A stretch of DNA of 64,000 nt, from NCBI GenBank assembly GCA_044238935.1, contig JBIICI010000001.1:62001-126000 (forward strand). Direction: 5' to 3'. The stretch's first letter is position 1. Every line of letters starts with the position of its first letter. The stretch comes from JBIICI01 sp044238935 (lineage in GTDB: Bacteria; Pseudomonadota; Alphaproteobacteria; Micavibrionales; Micavibrionaceae). Made by a program: the position numbers and the translations under genes. The notes beneath the pieces are model-generated. The model made no database searches. It saw only the letters and a list, made by a program, of their open reading frames with translations, and had not been told where the DNA came from. Positions 53,017-61,536 of this stretch are shown piece after piece.

Positions 53017-53898
53017 ATGGCCGTTTTAGTTGGAAAAAACACAAAATTAATTTGCCAAGGTTTTACAGGCGCACAGGGCACGTTCCATTCTGAACAAGCC
53101 ATTGCCTATGGCACGAATATGGTGGGGGGTGTAACCCCCAATAAAGGCGGGACAAAGCATTTGAATTTGCCTGTATTCAATACAGTGCATGAGGCTGTGC
53201 ATGTCACAGGCGCAAATGCAACGGTCATTTATGTACCGCCAGCCTTTGCAGCGGATGCAATTTTGGAAGCCATTGATGCCGAAATTGAACTGGCAGTTTG
53301 TATCACCGAAGGAATCCCTGCCCTTGATATGGTGCGTGTTAAACGTGCTTTGCAAGGCTCAAAAACGCGCCTTGTTGGCCCAAACTGCCCCGGTGTGATT
53401 ACCCCCGGTGAATGTAAAATCGGCATTATGCCCGGTCACATCCATAAACGCGGCAGCGTGGGCATTGTTTCCCGTTCAGGCACATTGACGTATGAGGCCG
53501 TGGCACAAACAGGCGCGGTCGGCTTGGGGCAATCCACCTGTATTGGGATTGGTGGCGATCCAGTGAACGGCACGAACTTTATTGATTGTTTGGAATTATT
53601 CCTCAATGACCCTGAAACTGAATCCATCTTAATGATCGGTGAAATCGGCGGTACTGCGGAGGAAGAAGCGGCAGAATTCTACAAAGCATCCAAGATCAAA
53701 AAACCCATCGCGGGCTTTATCGCAGGGGCAACGGCGCCTGAAGGCAAGCGTATGGGACATGCTGGTGCGATCATTTCAGGTGGACAAGGCACAGCAGAAT
53801 CAAAATTTGAGGCCATGCGCCGCGCGGGATTCGTTGTTTCCAACAGCCCCGCAGGATTGGGAACAGCGGTGCTGGAAGCCATTAAAAAGGCAGCCTAG
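53017..53898 (+). CDS. sucD: Succinate--CoA ligase (ADP-forming) subunit alpha
   Basis: The 293-residue alpha subunit binds CoA and carries the phospho-histidine. KLICQGFTGAQGTFHSEQA and GTNMVGGVTPNKGG open it, PNCPGVITPGECKIGIMPG is the core, and GHAGAIISGGQGTAESK near residue 247 holds the active-site His. It has its own AAGGATC ribosome-binding site. The 160 bp upstream contain the second copy of the repeat pair rather than a direct junction with sucC, so it may need its own promoter. A strong hairpin follows. Confidence 0.97.
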   Translation: MAVLVGKNTKLICQGFTGAQGTFHSEQAIAYGTNMVGGVTPNKGGTKHLNLPVFNTVHEAVHVTGANATVIYVPPAFAADAILEAIDAEIELAVCITEGIPALDMVRVKRALQGSKTRLVGPNCPGVITPGECKIGIMPGHIHKRGSVGIVSRSGTLTYEAVAQTGAVGLGQSTCIGIGGDPVNGTNFIDCLELFLNDPETESILMIGEIGGTAEEEAAEFYKASKIKKPIAGFIAGATAPEGKRMGHAGAIISGGQGTAESKFEAMRRAGFVVSNSPAGLGTAVLEAIKKAA

Positions 53899-53925
53899 AG
53901 CTTTTTTAAGAAATTCTGTATCCTT

Positions 53926-53955
53926 TCGTCCTGCATTTGAAAGATTGCAGGACGA
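53926..53955 (+). terminator. Terminator after sucD
   Basis: A perfect 10-bp stem, TCGTCCTGCA (53926-53935) with TGCAGGACGA (53946-53955), closes a 10-base loop and is followed by TTTGTATTTAT. It lies 27 bases after the sucD stop codon. Confidence 0.72.
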
Positions 53956-54007
53956 TTTGTATTTATGATATAGTCATTCCTAATAAAAAACACAGGGTAT
54001 TTTTAAA

Positions 54008-54823
54008 ATGAATGATATAGCAGATCTTTTTCCCAATCGTACAAAGATTGATGTCCATGCCTTTTTCTTAGGTCAAAGACTGAATCTAAAGAAATTGGAA
54101 CAATTTCCACGCCTTACAAACTCCCCCTATGTGATTAAAGCAGGGCAAGATGGATATGCTGTTTTATTGCGTTATGGCGTGGTTGTGTTGTTTGGTTTGA
54201 ACCCCATCGACCAAGCCCATTTTTTAAAATCAATTGCGGATTTTATCATTGATCCGTTTGAAAAATATGGCACGGAAGATGCGGTTTTAACACTTGATCC
54301 CAATGTTGATCACGATATTGTACCTGATTTGATGGATTCTATACGCTTACCATGCTGGAATTTGGAATATTTACAGCTGGTTGCTGATATTTTGGGGAAA
54401 AGCGCCGCACTGACTTATTACGAAGATAGTATGGCGTTGACCTTTGATCGATTAGAACCCTTAACAATCAACCTAAAGGCAGGTCTTGCCCCAACGCGCC
54501 ATGTGCGGAATTTACTGAAACATTTGGGCTATACGCTGGCGACACAACGGCAAATGATTGCGCATGTTGAAATTGCAGATAAACCGGACTTATTATGGGA
54601 TCGCCCTAAATTAGAACGGCTCTATTTAAAGCTGGAGGATGAATATGAAATCCAAGAACGCTATGAAAAACTCAATAAAAAATTGGATCTTATTTATCGT
54701 ACCACTGAAACCATGTTAGGCGTACAGCAAGAGCGTAATTCCATGCGTGTTGAATGGTATATTGTAATTTTAATTGTCATTGAAATTTTATTACATTTAG
54801 CCGAAAAATATTTCGGTTTTTGA
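54008..54823 (+). CDS. RMD1/DUF155 family membrane-anchored protein
   Basis: The 271-residue protein belongs to the RMD1 (DUF155) family, whose mitochondrial member RMND1 supports mitochondrial translation. KAGQDGYAVLLRYGVVVLFGLN (about 45-65) is the conserved beta-rich core, LVADILGKSAALTYYEDSM follows, then helices with IADKPDLLWDRPKLERLYLKLEDEYEIQERYEKL. A C-terminal membrane helix (WYIVILIVIEILLHLAEKYF) anchors it. The bacterial function is unknown. It lies 54 bases upstream of fliI on the same strand. Confidence 0.85.
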   Translation: MNDIADLFPNRTKIDVHAFFLGQRLNLKKLEQFPRLTNSPYVIKAGQDGYAVLLRYGVVVLFGLNPIDQAHFLKSIADFIIDPFEKYGTEDAVLTLDPNVDHDIVPDLMDSIRLPCWNLEYLQLVADILGKSAALTYYEDSMALTFDRLEPLTINLKAGLAPTRHVRNLLKHLGYTLATQRQMIAHVEIADKPDLLWDRPKLERLYLKLEDEYEIQERYEKLNKKLDLIYRTTETMLGVQQERNSMRVEWYIVILIVIEILLHLAEKYFGF

Positions 54824-54877
54824 TTTTATCGATTGTCATGCTGTTTTTATCGGTCAGTATATGATAAAATCAAACGC

Positions 54878-56218
54878 ATGAAACGTATCGCCGAACATAT
54901 TGCTGCTCATACAAGATTGATTCCCGACTATGAAAGCTGGGCTGAGGTCACAAAGATTTTGGGGTTGACCATTGAAATTACAGGTTTCGGACGCTCTCTT
55001 TCTATTGGTTCTCATGTTCATTTAATGCCTGAAAACCGTCCGAAGGTGACATGCGAAGTCACAGGATTTCGAGAAAATCACGCGATTTTATTGCCCTTTG
55101 GATCATTGCAAGGGATTGGTTTAGGCTGCCGTGCCTTTATTCAACAGACCCCTCCCACCATTGCACCGTCGCATCAATGGTTGGGGCGTGTTATCAATGC
55201 AATGGGGCAACCTATTGATGGATTGGGGGCTTTGGCATCGGGTGAAAATCCTGTTCCGTTGCGCTCACCGCCGCCCCCTGCAAATGAAAGACAGCGAATC
55301 GGAGGGGTTTTAGACTTGGGCGTCCGCAGTGTCAATAATTTTCTATCAACTTGCCAAGGGCAGCGTATGGGGATTTTCGCAGGATCAGGTGTTGGAAAAT
55401 CCGTTTTATTATCCATGATGGCACGTTATACACATGCTGATGTCGCTGTGATTGGATTGATTGGTGAACGTGGCCGCGAAGTGCAAGAATTTATTGAAGA
55501 TGATTTGGGCGAAGAGGGGTTGAAACGATCTGTTGTCATTGTTGCCACAGGGGATGAACCTGCCCTTATGCGGAAACAGGCGGCTTATGCCACGATGGCT
55601 GTTGCGGAGTATTTTCGGGATCAGGGGCAAAATGTTTTATGCATGATGGATTCCGTGACACGTTTTGCCATGGCACAACGGGAAATTGGTCTGTCTGCCG
55701 GTGAGCCCCCAACGTCAAAAGGCTACCCTCCCACAACATTTGGGGAATTGGCGCAATTATTAGAACGTGCAGGCCCCGGTAAGCGCGGCATGGGCAATAT
55801 TACCGCGATTTTTTCTGTCCTTGTGGAGGGGGATGATCATAATGAACCCATTGCGGACGCTGTTCGTGGGATTATTGATGGTCATATTGTGATGGAACGT
55901 CAAATTGCAGATCGGGGGCGCTATCCTGCCATTAATATCTTGAAATCCGTATCACGGGCTTTGCCGCGGGCTTTGAATGACACTCAAAATGCCCTGATCC
56001 GCCGTGCGAAACAAATTTTGTCCACCTATGAGGATATGGCGGAACTGATTCGCTTAGGCGCTTATCGTAAGGGCACAGATCCTAAGGTCGATGAATCAAT
56101 TGATCTCTATCCTAAATTAGAAGAATTCCTGACCCAAAATAAAGACGACCAAACCACCATCGAAGACGGGTTCAAAAAATTAGCACAGATTTTGAACATG
56201 CCCTATGAGCGTGCATAA
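54878..56218 (+). CDS. fliI: Flagellum-specific ATPase FliI
   Basis: The ATG at 54878 gives a 446-residue flagellar type III export ATPase; an upstream in-frame start at 54833 overlaps no better motif. FliI dissociates chaperones and aids export of rod, hook and filament subunits. The Walker A box is GIFAGSGVGKSVLL, GLIGERGREVQEFIEDDLGEEG carries the catalytic Glu, LCMMDSVTRFAMAQREIGL is the Walker B region, and GEPPTSKGYPPT is the family signature. It stands about 11-14 kb from the other flagellar genes of the window, with no fliH or fliJ beside it. Confidence 0.95.
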   Translation: MKRIAEHIAAHTRLIPDYESWAEVTKILGLTIEITGFGRSLSIGSHVHLMPENRPKVTCEVTGFRENHAILLPFGSLQGIGLGCRAFIQQTPPTIAPSHQWLGRVINAMGQPIDGLGALASGENPVPLRSPPPPANERQRIGGVLDLGVRSVNNFLSTCQGQRMGIFAGSGVGKSVLLSMMARYTHADVAVIGLIGERGREVQEFIEDDLGEEGLKRSVVIVATGDEPALMRKQAAYATMAVAEYFRDQGQNVLCMMDSVTRFAMAQREIGLSAGEPPTSKGYPPTTFGELAQLLERAGPGKRGMGNITAIFSVLVEGDDHNEPIADAVRGIIDGHIVMERQIADRGRYPAINILKSVSRALPRALNDTQNALIRRAKQILSTYEDMAELIRLGAYRKGTDPKVDESIDLYPKLEEFLTQNKDDQTTIEDGFKKLAQILNMPYERA

Positions 56219-56221
56219 TCA

Positions 56222-56500
56222 TTAATATGTGGGTATAAATGATCCGTTGCTTTTTAGGTGAGGACGTATTCTTTGATCAAAATCAGACAAATCTAAAGAT
56301 TCTTTGTTGTCTTCAATTTTCTGTTGTGTATTAAGCCCCATATAGCATGTCAAAATATTCACATCCTCAAATTGCATAAGTGCGTTAAAGGTGGATGCAA
56401 TATTATCCTGACCTTCTGCATTTAAAAATTTTCCGACTAAAATCGCGGCGTTTGTTGGCAATTCTTGTAGTTTTTTTTCATATTTTGCGGCGTTAAACAT
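56222..56500 (-). CDS. Small hypothetical protein
   Basis: The 92-residue acidic product has no signal peptide, membrane helix or motif I recognise; it looks helical, with KKLQELPTNAAILVGKFLN and a Glu/Asp-rich middle. A GGGAG ribosome-binding site seven bases before the ATG supports translation. It converges with fliI (three-base gap) and follows the CtlX-like gene with 69 bases between. Relation to either neighbour is unknown. Confidence 0.6.
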   Translation of the reverse strand: MFNAAKYEKKLQELPTNAAILVGKFLNAEGQDNIASTFNALMQFEDVNILTCYMGLNTQQKIEDNKESLDLSDFDQRIRPHLKSNGSFIPTY

Positions 56501-56569
56501 TTACAGTCTCCCATGATTATTCGTTAGGGTATAAATTTATCTGTAAATATAAACCGAATCAAGTGTTTT

Positions 56570-57481
56570 TTAAAAAAGTTGTAAAATCATACAACGTGCG
56601 GAACCGCCGCCATGTTTTTCGATTGTATCTAAAGGTGCAGAAACAATATTATCAATATATAATTTCAGCGTGTCTTTTTGAGGCAATGTTAGGGATTGTT
56701 CAGCCTGTTGGGACATTACCAATAATCGTGCACCCTGTGCATTTTCAATTTCTAATGCATTCCCACAAAAAGATAGAATTTGATCCATGCTCAGGTCAAT
56801 AATGATATGGGTTTGCGATAGGCGACCAATAACGCGCTCACGATCATCGGGGGCAATTGATTCCGTACATAGCCCCGCATATCCTGTGCCAATATACATG
56901 ATAACATTCGTATGATAAACCTGCCCACCTGTGTGATCATAGGCAGAAAAAGCAATGGTTTCATATCCATAGACTTCCCCCCATTGCGCAAATAAACGCG
57001 CATCCAGTCGGGGGGATATACAGCCATAGGCAACACGGTGAATATGATCAATAATAATCGTGCCCGTGCTTTCTAGGATCTGTCCCTGTTGTTCATAGGT
57101 CGATAGATCACCAATGATTTGGTAACGACGATTTAACCAGTCAATAATAGCAGGACGACGTTCCAAACGACGATTTTCTGCCATCATGGGATATAAAATA
57201 TACCCGTGATTTATGGGATCATCATGGGTCGATACCCAATTATTGGGGAATAAATCATCAGGGCTGTCGGCTTGACCTAAAAAAGTTGTCACATTCGCGC
57301 CTGCATTGACCAATGCATCACGGAAATTCCGGAATTCTTGTCTAGCTTGCTGCTGAATCTTGATAATATCGGCATCATGAACATGATGTTGATAATGATT
57401 GCTGGCGGCTGTTTGGGGATTGCAGCCAAAGGCAACGGGTTCGATCATCAGCAAATCACTGGTGGACTGACGAACGCGCAT
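56570..57481 (-). CDS. Amidinotransferase-fold hydrolase, citrulline utilization (CtlX) type
   Basis: The 303-residue protein has the pentein fold of arginine/dimethylarginine-handling enzymes. LFPNNWVSTHDD (about 78-90) matches the substrate-binding Asn/Asp loop, YPMMAENRRLERRP follows, the catalytic His is in the GGQVYHTNVIMYIG segment (near 175), and the nucleophile Cys is in HGGGSARCMILQLF (Cys297). CtlX-like proteins are annotated as citrulline-utilisation hydrolases, but the substrate has not been shown here. It is five bases downstream of fcl on the same strand, an unexpected partner for sugar genes. Confidence 0.88.
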   Translation of the reverse strand: MRVRQSTSDLLMIEPVAFGCNPQTAASNHYQHHVHDADIIKIQQQARQEFRNFRDALVNAGANVTTFLGQADSPDDLFPNNWVSTHDDPINHGYILYPMMAENRRLERRPAIIDWLNRRYQIIGDLSTYEQQGQILESTGTIIIDHIHRVAYGCISPRLDARLFAQWGEVYGYETIAFSAYDHTGGQVYHTNVIMYIGTGYAGLCTESIAPDDRERVIGRLSQTHIIIDLSMDQILSFCGNALEIENAQGARLLVMSQQAEQSLTLPQKDTLKLYIDNIVSAPLDTIEKHGGGSARCMILQLF

Positions 57482-57486
57482 CGTTT

Positions 57487-58440
57487 TTATGCCACCATGC
57501 GTGATGAGCTATGGCTGCGGTTAAACCATTGATAGGTTTGATTGAGCCCTTCGGATAAACCAATTTGTGGCATCCATCCTAAGGCACGAATGCGTGATGA
57601 ATCCATCAATTTTTGTGCTGTGCCATCGGGTTTGGAACGGTCAAATTTCAAAACGCCTTGATAGCCAACAACCGCTTTGATCAATGCGGCTAAATCACCG
57701 ATTGGTAAATCATATCCTGCACCAATATTAAGCGGTGCAGCATCATCATATTTCAACAAAGCCAAATGCACCGCATCCGCCAAATCATCCACATGTAAAA
57801 ATTCACGACGTGGAACGCCGCTGCCCCAGATTAAAACTTCTTTTTCGCCACTATGCATGGCTTTGTGCATATTTAACATCATAGCAGGGATCACATGGCT
57901 GCGTTCTGATTCGAAACGGTCATATTGACCATATAAATTACAGGGCATCACGGATATAAAATTGCAATTATGTTGGGCACGATAGGCTTGGCAGAGTTTA
58001 ATGCCTGCAATTTTGGCAATTGCATAGGCCTCATTTGTTGGCTCAAGTGCTCCTGTCAATAATGAATCTTCGGTGATTGGATTGACAGCATTTTTAGGAT
58101 AAATACAGGATGATCCCAAATACACTAATTTTTCAACCCCCATATGATGGGCATTATCGATGATATTTTGGGCGATGGCTAAATTATCAAACAAATATTG
58201 TGCAGGGTATAGTTGATTATCCAAAATACCCCCCACACGCCCTGCGGCCATCAAGATAATATCGGGCTTATGATCTTGCATCCACGCCTTTACAGCGGTT
58301 TGATCACGCAAATCAAGTTTTGATTTTGATACCGTCAAAAGTTCAACATCTTCACGCATAAAACGGCGGCACAATGCTTGCCCCACCATACCATGGTGAC
58401 CTGCAATCCAGATTTTTTTACCTTTAATGAGGAGGCTCAT
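57487..58440 (-). CDS. fcl: GDP-L-fucose synthase
   Basis: The 317-residue NADP-dependent epimerase/reductase makes GDP-L-fucose from GDP-4-keto-6-deoxymannose, the product of Gmd. The Rossmann motif is GHHGMVGQALCRRF, and YLGSSCIYPK and the catalytic YAIAK (AYAIAKIAG) are SDR landmarks; LYGQYDRFE is typical of Fcl. Length is normal. It lies 54 bases downstream of gmd, giving the full two-step route to GDP-fucose, and 5 bases upstream of the CtlX-like gene. Confidence 0.94.
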   Translation of the reverse strand: MSLLIKGKKIWIAGHHGMVGQALCRRFMREDVELLTVSKSKLDLRDQTAVKAWMQDHKPDIILMAAGRVGGILDNQLYPAQYLFDNLAIAQNIIDNAHHMGVEKLVYLGSSCIYPKNAVNPITEDSLLTGALEPTNEAYAIAKIAGIKLCQAYRAQHNCNFISVMPCNLYGQYDRFESERSHVIPAMMLNMHKAMHSGEKEVLIWGSGVPRREFLHVDDLADAVHLALLKYDDAAPLNIGAGYDLPIGDLAALIKAVVGYQGVLKFDRSKPDGTAQKLMDSSRIRALGWMPQIGLSEGLNQTYQWFNRSHSSSRMVA

Positions 58441-58494
58441 AGACTTAAAAGAGAACCTTTTTTTGAGTGTATTTCAGAATGAAGCAAGAATAAG

Positions 58495-59520
58495 TTATTT
58501 TGACAATAATTTTAAATCAAAATCAACCATTTCTTTTATAAGATCATGAAAACTATATTGCGGTTTCCATTTTAAAATGTCAAAGGCTTTTGTTGCATTT
58601 CCACATAAGAAATGCACATCATTGGCACGATAATGAATTTTATCAACGATAATGCGCGGTTTATTTGTGGCGATTTCAATGCCGCGCTCTTGTAATCCTG
58701 TGCCTTCCCACCGTAAGGGCATGCCTGCATAATCAAAAGCATAGGCGATCATATCGCGCACGGAATAGGATTTTCCTGTTGCTAAAACAAAATCATCGGG
58801 GTTATCGTGCTGTAAAATGCGCCACATGCCGTCTATATAATCTTTGGCGTGCCCCCAATCACGGCGGGCGTCTAAATTCCCAATCGTGACGAAATCTTGC
58901 ATATTTGATTTGATTCGCGCGATGGCCTTGGTGATTTTTCGGGTCACAAATTCTTCGCCCCGTAACGCACTTTCGTGATTAAATAAAATACCGTTACTGG
59001 CAAATAGACCATAAGCATGGCGATAGGTGACACTCATCCAATAGCCATGCAGCTTTGATACCGCATACGGGCTGCAGGGACGAAAAGGCGTGTTTTCATC
59101 CTGCGGCGCAGGGACATTGCCGAAAATCTCAGAACTAGAGGCTTGGTAAAATCGGGTTTGATCAATCATTTTTAACAAACGAATGGCTTCTAACAGATTC
59201 GTTGTGCCGCAAACATTGGTTTGTGCTGTTAATATTGGATTTTCAAAACTCACTCCCACATGACTTTGTGCCGCAAGATGATAAATTTCATGTGGTTGGA
59301 TAGAATCCAATATCCGCAACAGCCCTGATAAATCGCCTAAATCCCCTGTGTGAAGATGGAAATCAGGGTGCGCTCCTAAATCATTTAATCGTTCGGAATC
59401 ATGAACCGAAATACGGCGAATCAATCCATGCACTTGGTATTGTTTGCGCAGCAAAAAATCAGCCAATAGAGCGCCATCTTGACCATTAACCCCTGTGATA
59501 AAGGCGATTTTTTGCGTCAT
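58495..59520 (-). CDS. gmd: GDP-mannose 4,6-dehydratase
   Basis: The 341-residue SDR enzyme converts GDP-D-mannose to GDP-4-keto-6-deoxy-D-mannose. GVNGQDGALLADFLL is the cofactor-binding loop, AAQSHVGVSFENPI and YQASSSEIFGN follow, and YAVSKLHGYWMSV holds the catalytic Tyr/Lys. RDWGHAKDYIDGMW is the Gmd signature. It is 18 bases downstream of the AlgG-like gene in the same operon and supplies Fcl. GDP-mannose synthesis genes are not in the window. Confidence 0.95.
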   Translation of the reverse strand: MTQKIAFITGVNGQDGALLADFLLRKQYQVHGLIRRISVHDSERLNDLGAHPDFHLHTGDLGDLSGLLRILDSIQPHEIYHLAAQSHVGVSFENPILTAQTNVCGTTNLLEAIRLLKMIDQTRFYQASSSEIFGNVPAPQDENTPFRPCSPYAVSKLHGYWMSVTYRHAYGLFASNGILFNHESALRGEEFVTRKITKAIARIKSNMQDFVTIGNLDARRDWGHAKDYIDGMWRILQHDNPDDFVLATGKSYSVRDMIAYAFDYAGMPLRWEGTGLQERGIEIATNKPRIIVDKIHYRANDVHFLCGNATKAFDILKWKPQYSFHDLIKEMVDFDLKLLSK

Positions 59521-59538
59521 GCAAGCAATTTTCCCTAA

Positions 59539-61413
59539 TTATTCTTCGTCAATAATCTTTTCGGACTCTTCTTGTGGTGGCGTTGGTTGTTCTTGTATCG
59601 CTTGCTTTGGGGCAATTGTGTTCTCTGTATCTAAATCTGAGGCTTCATCAGCGCTATCCTCCGCATTTGTTTCCTCAGGTGTTTTGACGGGAGCAGGGGT
59701 CTGAGGTTTGTTTTTCAAACTTTCCTGTAATTTTTGTTGCAATGCCAAATCTTCTGCCGCTTGTTTTTCGGCTTTTTCTTGGGCTTTTTTCGCTTGTTTG
59801 GCTTTAATTTTATCTTCCTTGGCTTTACGTTTTGCCTCGGCTTTTTCTGTTTTTGCCTTTAATTCCAGATTCTGAGAAATCATAATCGCGCTGTCAGGCT
59901 TTAGAGATCCTTCAAAAAGCGGTGTGTTAAAGGGGCTTAAGATTCCACTGAAAACCTGATCGCCTGTGCGGAAAATCTTAAGATCTTGTAAGATCACATC
60001 ATCCATATAATACATGTTTATGTGACCCCGTTTATTGTTCGAAAGCTCAACGCCCCCAACATGCACGCCTAAGACTTTATCATACGGATCCATAGAAAGA
60101 TCGCGCTCTTCGGCTGTGAAATCATCGACATAACCTGTAATCCCATATTGTAAATGATCAACAATCGTGTCAAAGCGCAAAGATAGATCATTGCTGTTAC
60201 GAATACGAATGCCTGATTTCGCATTTTTGCTGATAATATTATGCCATGTTGTGTTGTGTGGGCTTTCGTAAAATGTTAAGCCATCCCCTTCGTTGGATTC
60301 CAATCGGTTAAAGGCGATAATATTATTATGACACTGACGGTCTAACATGATTCCGCTTCCGTGATTATGGTGGCTGTGATTGTTAAAAATCCAACTATCA
60401 TTCACTTCACGGGAGATAATAATACCGTGCTTTTTATGCGTCCCTGTAATATGGTTATAGGCAATGATTAAGCGTTTTGAACGGTCATGGGGGTCAATCC
60501 CATAAATAATGTTATTGATATAATTATTGCCGATAATGGCAATATCTTCGGCTTCGTAACTATAGAATCCGAAATATAAATCTTCGAATGTATTATTAAT
60601 AACCCATCCTTTGGCAGGAGGAACTTCGGGCTGTGTTTCTGCGATTTTACTGGTTGATGTATAGCTGATCCCGAATGATTTTGTTCCTGAATAGCCTAAA
60701 TGCGATATTTTATTATCCGCTAAATAGCTTTCTGATCCGCCCCATCCGTTGAAAAAAGGTCTGAAATTCTTTTTCTCAACAAAAACAGCAGGTTTGTTTT
60801 CAGTGCCAATCCACCCTGCTAAGGTTGAATTGATCAAATAAAACTTCCCAAAATTACTGATAAACGCACCACGATCTGACCATAGATGAATCGGGCGATC
60901 AGCATCGACAATTTGTAAAGACGCCTGCGCCCCAACAATAATCGGCATTTTGATATTATAGGCCAGATCCGTTTTTTCCAATAAATTGGGATCATTAACG
61001 GTGGCAATCAACGAATCCAACGTATAATTTCCATTGGTGATATTGATAAATTGAGGGTAATCTGTGCCTTGGAACTTCGCAAATGCAGGTAAAAAGCGAC
61101 TGAATGTCATTTCAAAGAAGATTCTGGAGGAGGCCATATATTCCAAAAACACAACCCCTTCAGATGGTGCAGGTAATTTTGCGCGCACAGCTTGGGTCGT
61201 AAAGCCTGAAATATTGGGCAGCTTTGGTGCTTTTTCAAATAAATTCACCGCTGCACTGGTGGTAAGATCGTATTTCTTTTGCGCATGTTCAGGGTCATCT
61301 TGGGCGGTTTGTGCTTTGAAATCATAATATTTCTCTAAATAGGGTACAGATAGCACCCCTAGGCTACAAAGCGCAACGCAGGAAAAAACAATGATATAAC
61401 GCTTGATGTTCAT
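59539..61413 (-). CDS. AlgG-like mannuronan C5-epimerase with Lys/Glu-rich C-terminal tail
   Basis: The ATG at 61413 gives 624 residues; a TTG 15 bases upstream is also in frame. After an N-terminal hydrophobic signal/anchor (about 4-24) lies a right-handed beta-helix with repeating NN-F-rungs, including IIYGIDPHDRSKRLIIAYNH; the DPHD motif (about 303) is the catalytic signature of AlgG, which converts mannuronate to guluronate in alginate. From about residue 515 it ends in a Lys/Ala/Glu-rich coiled coil and a Pro/Glu-rich tail, which Pseudomonas AlgG lacks. It heads the operon with gmd, fcl and the CtlX-like gene and is divergent from the AlgL-like gene. Confidence 0.82.
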   Translation of the reverse strand: MNIKRYIIVFSCVALCSLGVLSVPYLEKYYDFKAQTAQDDPEHAQKKYDLTTSAAVNLFEKAPKLPNISGFTTQAVRAKLPAPSEGVVFLEYMASSRIFFEMTFSRFLPAFAKFQGTDYPQFINITNGNYTLDSLIATVNDPNLLEKTDLAYNIKMPIIVGAQASLQIVDADRPIHLWSDRGAFISNFGKFYLINSTLAGWIGTENKPAVFVEKKNFRPFFNGWGGSESYLADNKISHLGYSGTKSFGISYTSTSKIAETQPEVPPAKGWVINNTFEDLYFGFYSYEAEDIAIIGNNYINNIIYGIDPHDRSKRLIIAYNHITGTHKKHGIIISREVNDSWIFNNHSHHNHGSGIMLDRQCHNNIIAFNRLESNEGDGLTFYESPHNTTWHNIISKNAKSGIRIRNSNDLSLRFDTIVDHLQYGITGYVDDFTAEERDLSMDPYDKVLGVHVGGVELSNNKRGHINMYYMDDVILQDLKIFRTGDQVFSGILSPFNTPLFEGSLKPDSAIMISQNLELKAKTEKAEAKRKAKEDKIKAKQAKKAQEKAEKQAAEDLALQQKLQESLKNKPQTPAPVKTPEETNAEDSADEASDLDTENTIAPKQAIQEQPTPPQEESEKIIDEE

Positions 61414-61536
61414 CGAAAAAATACCCAAAAAATTTAAGGTTGCAAATAATCTCTTTATCTTTCATACAGATAAACAGGGGCAATAGACAAGTTTTTTCTT
61501 GCTTTTATCTGTATAAATATTTTACTAAACACTCTT

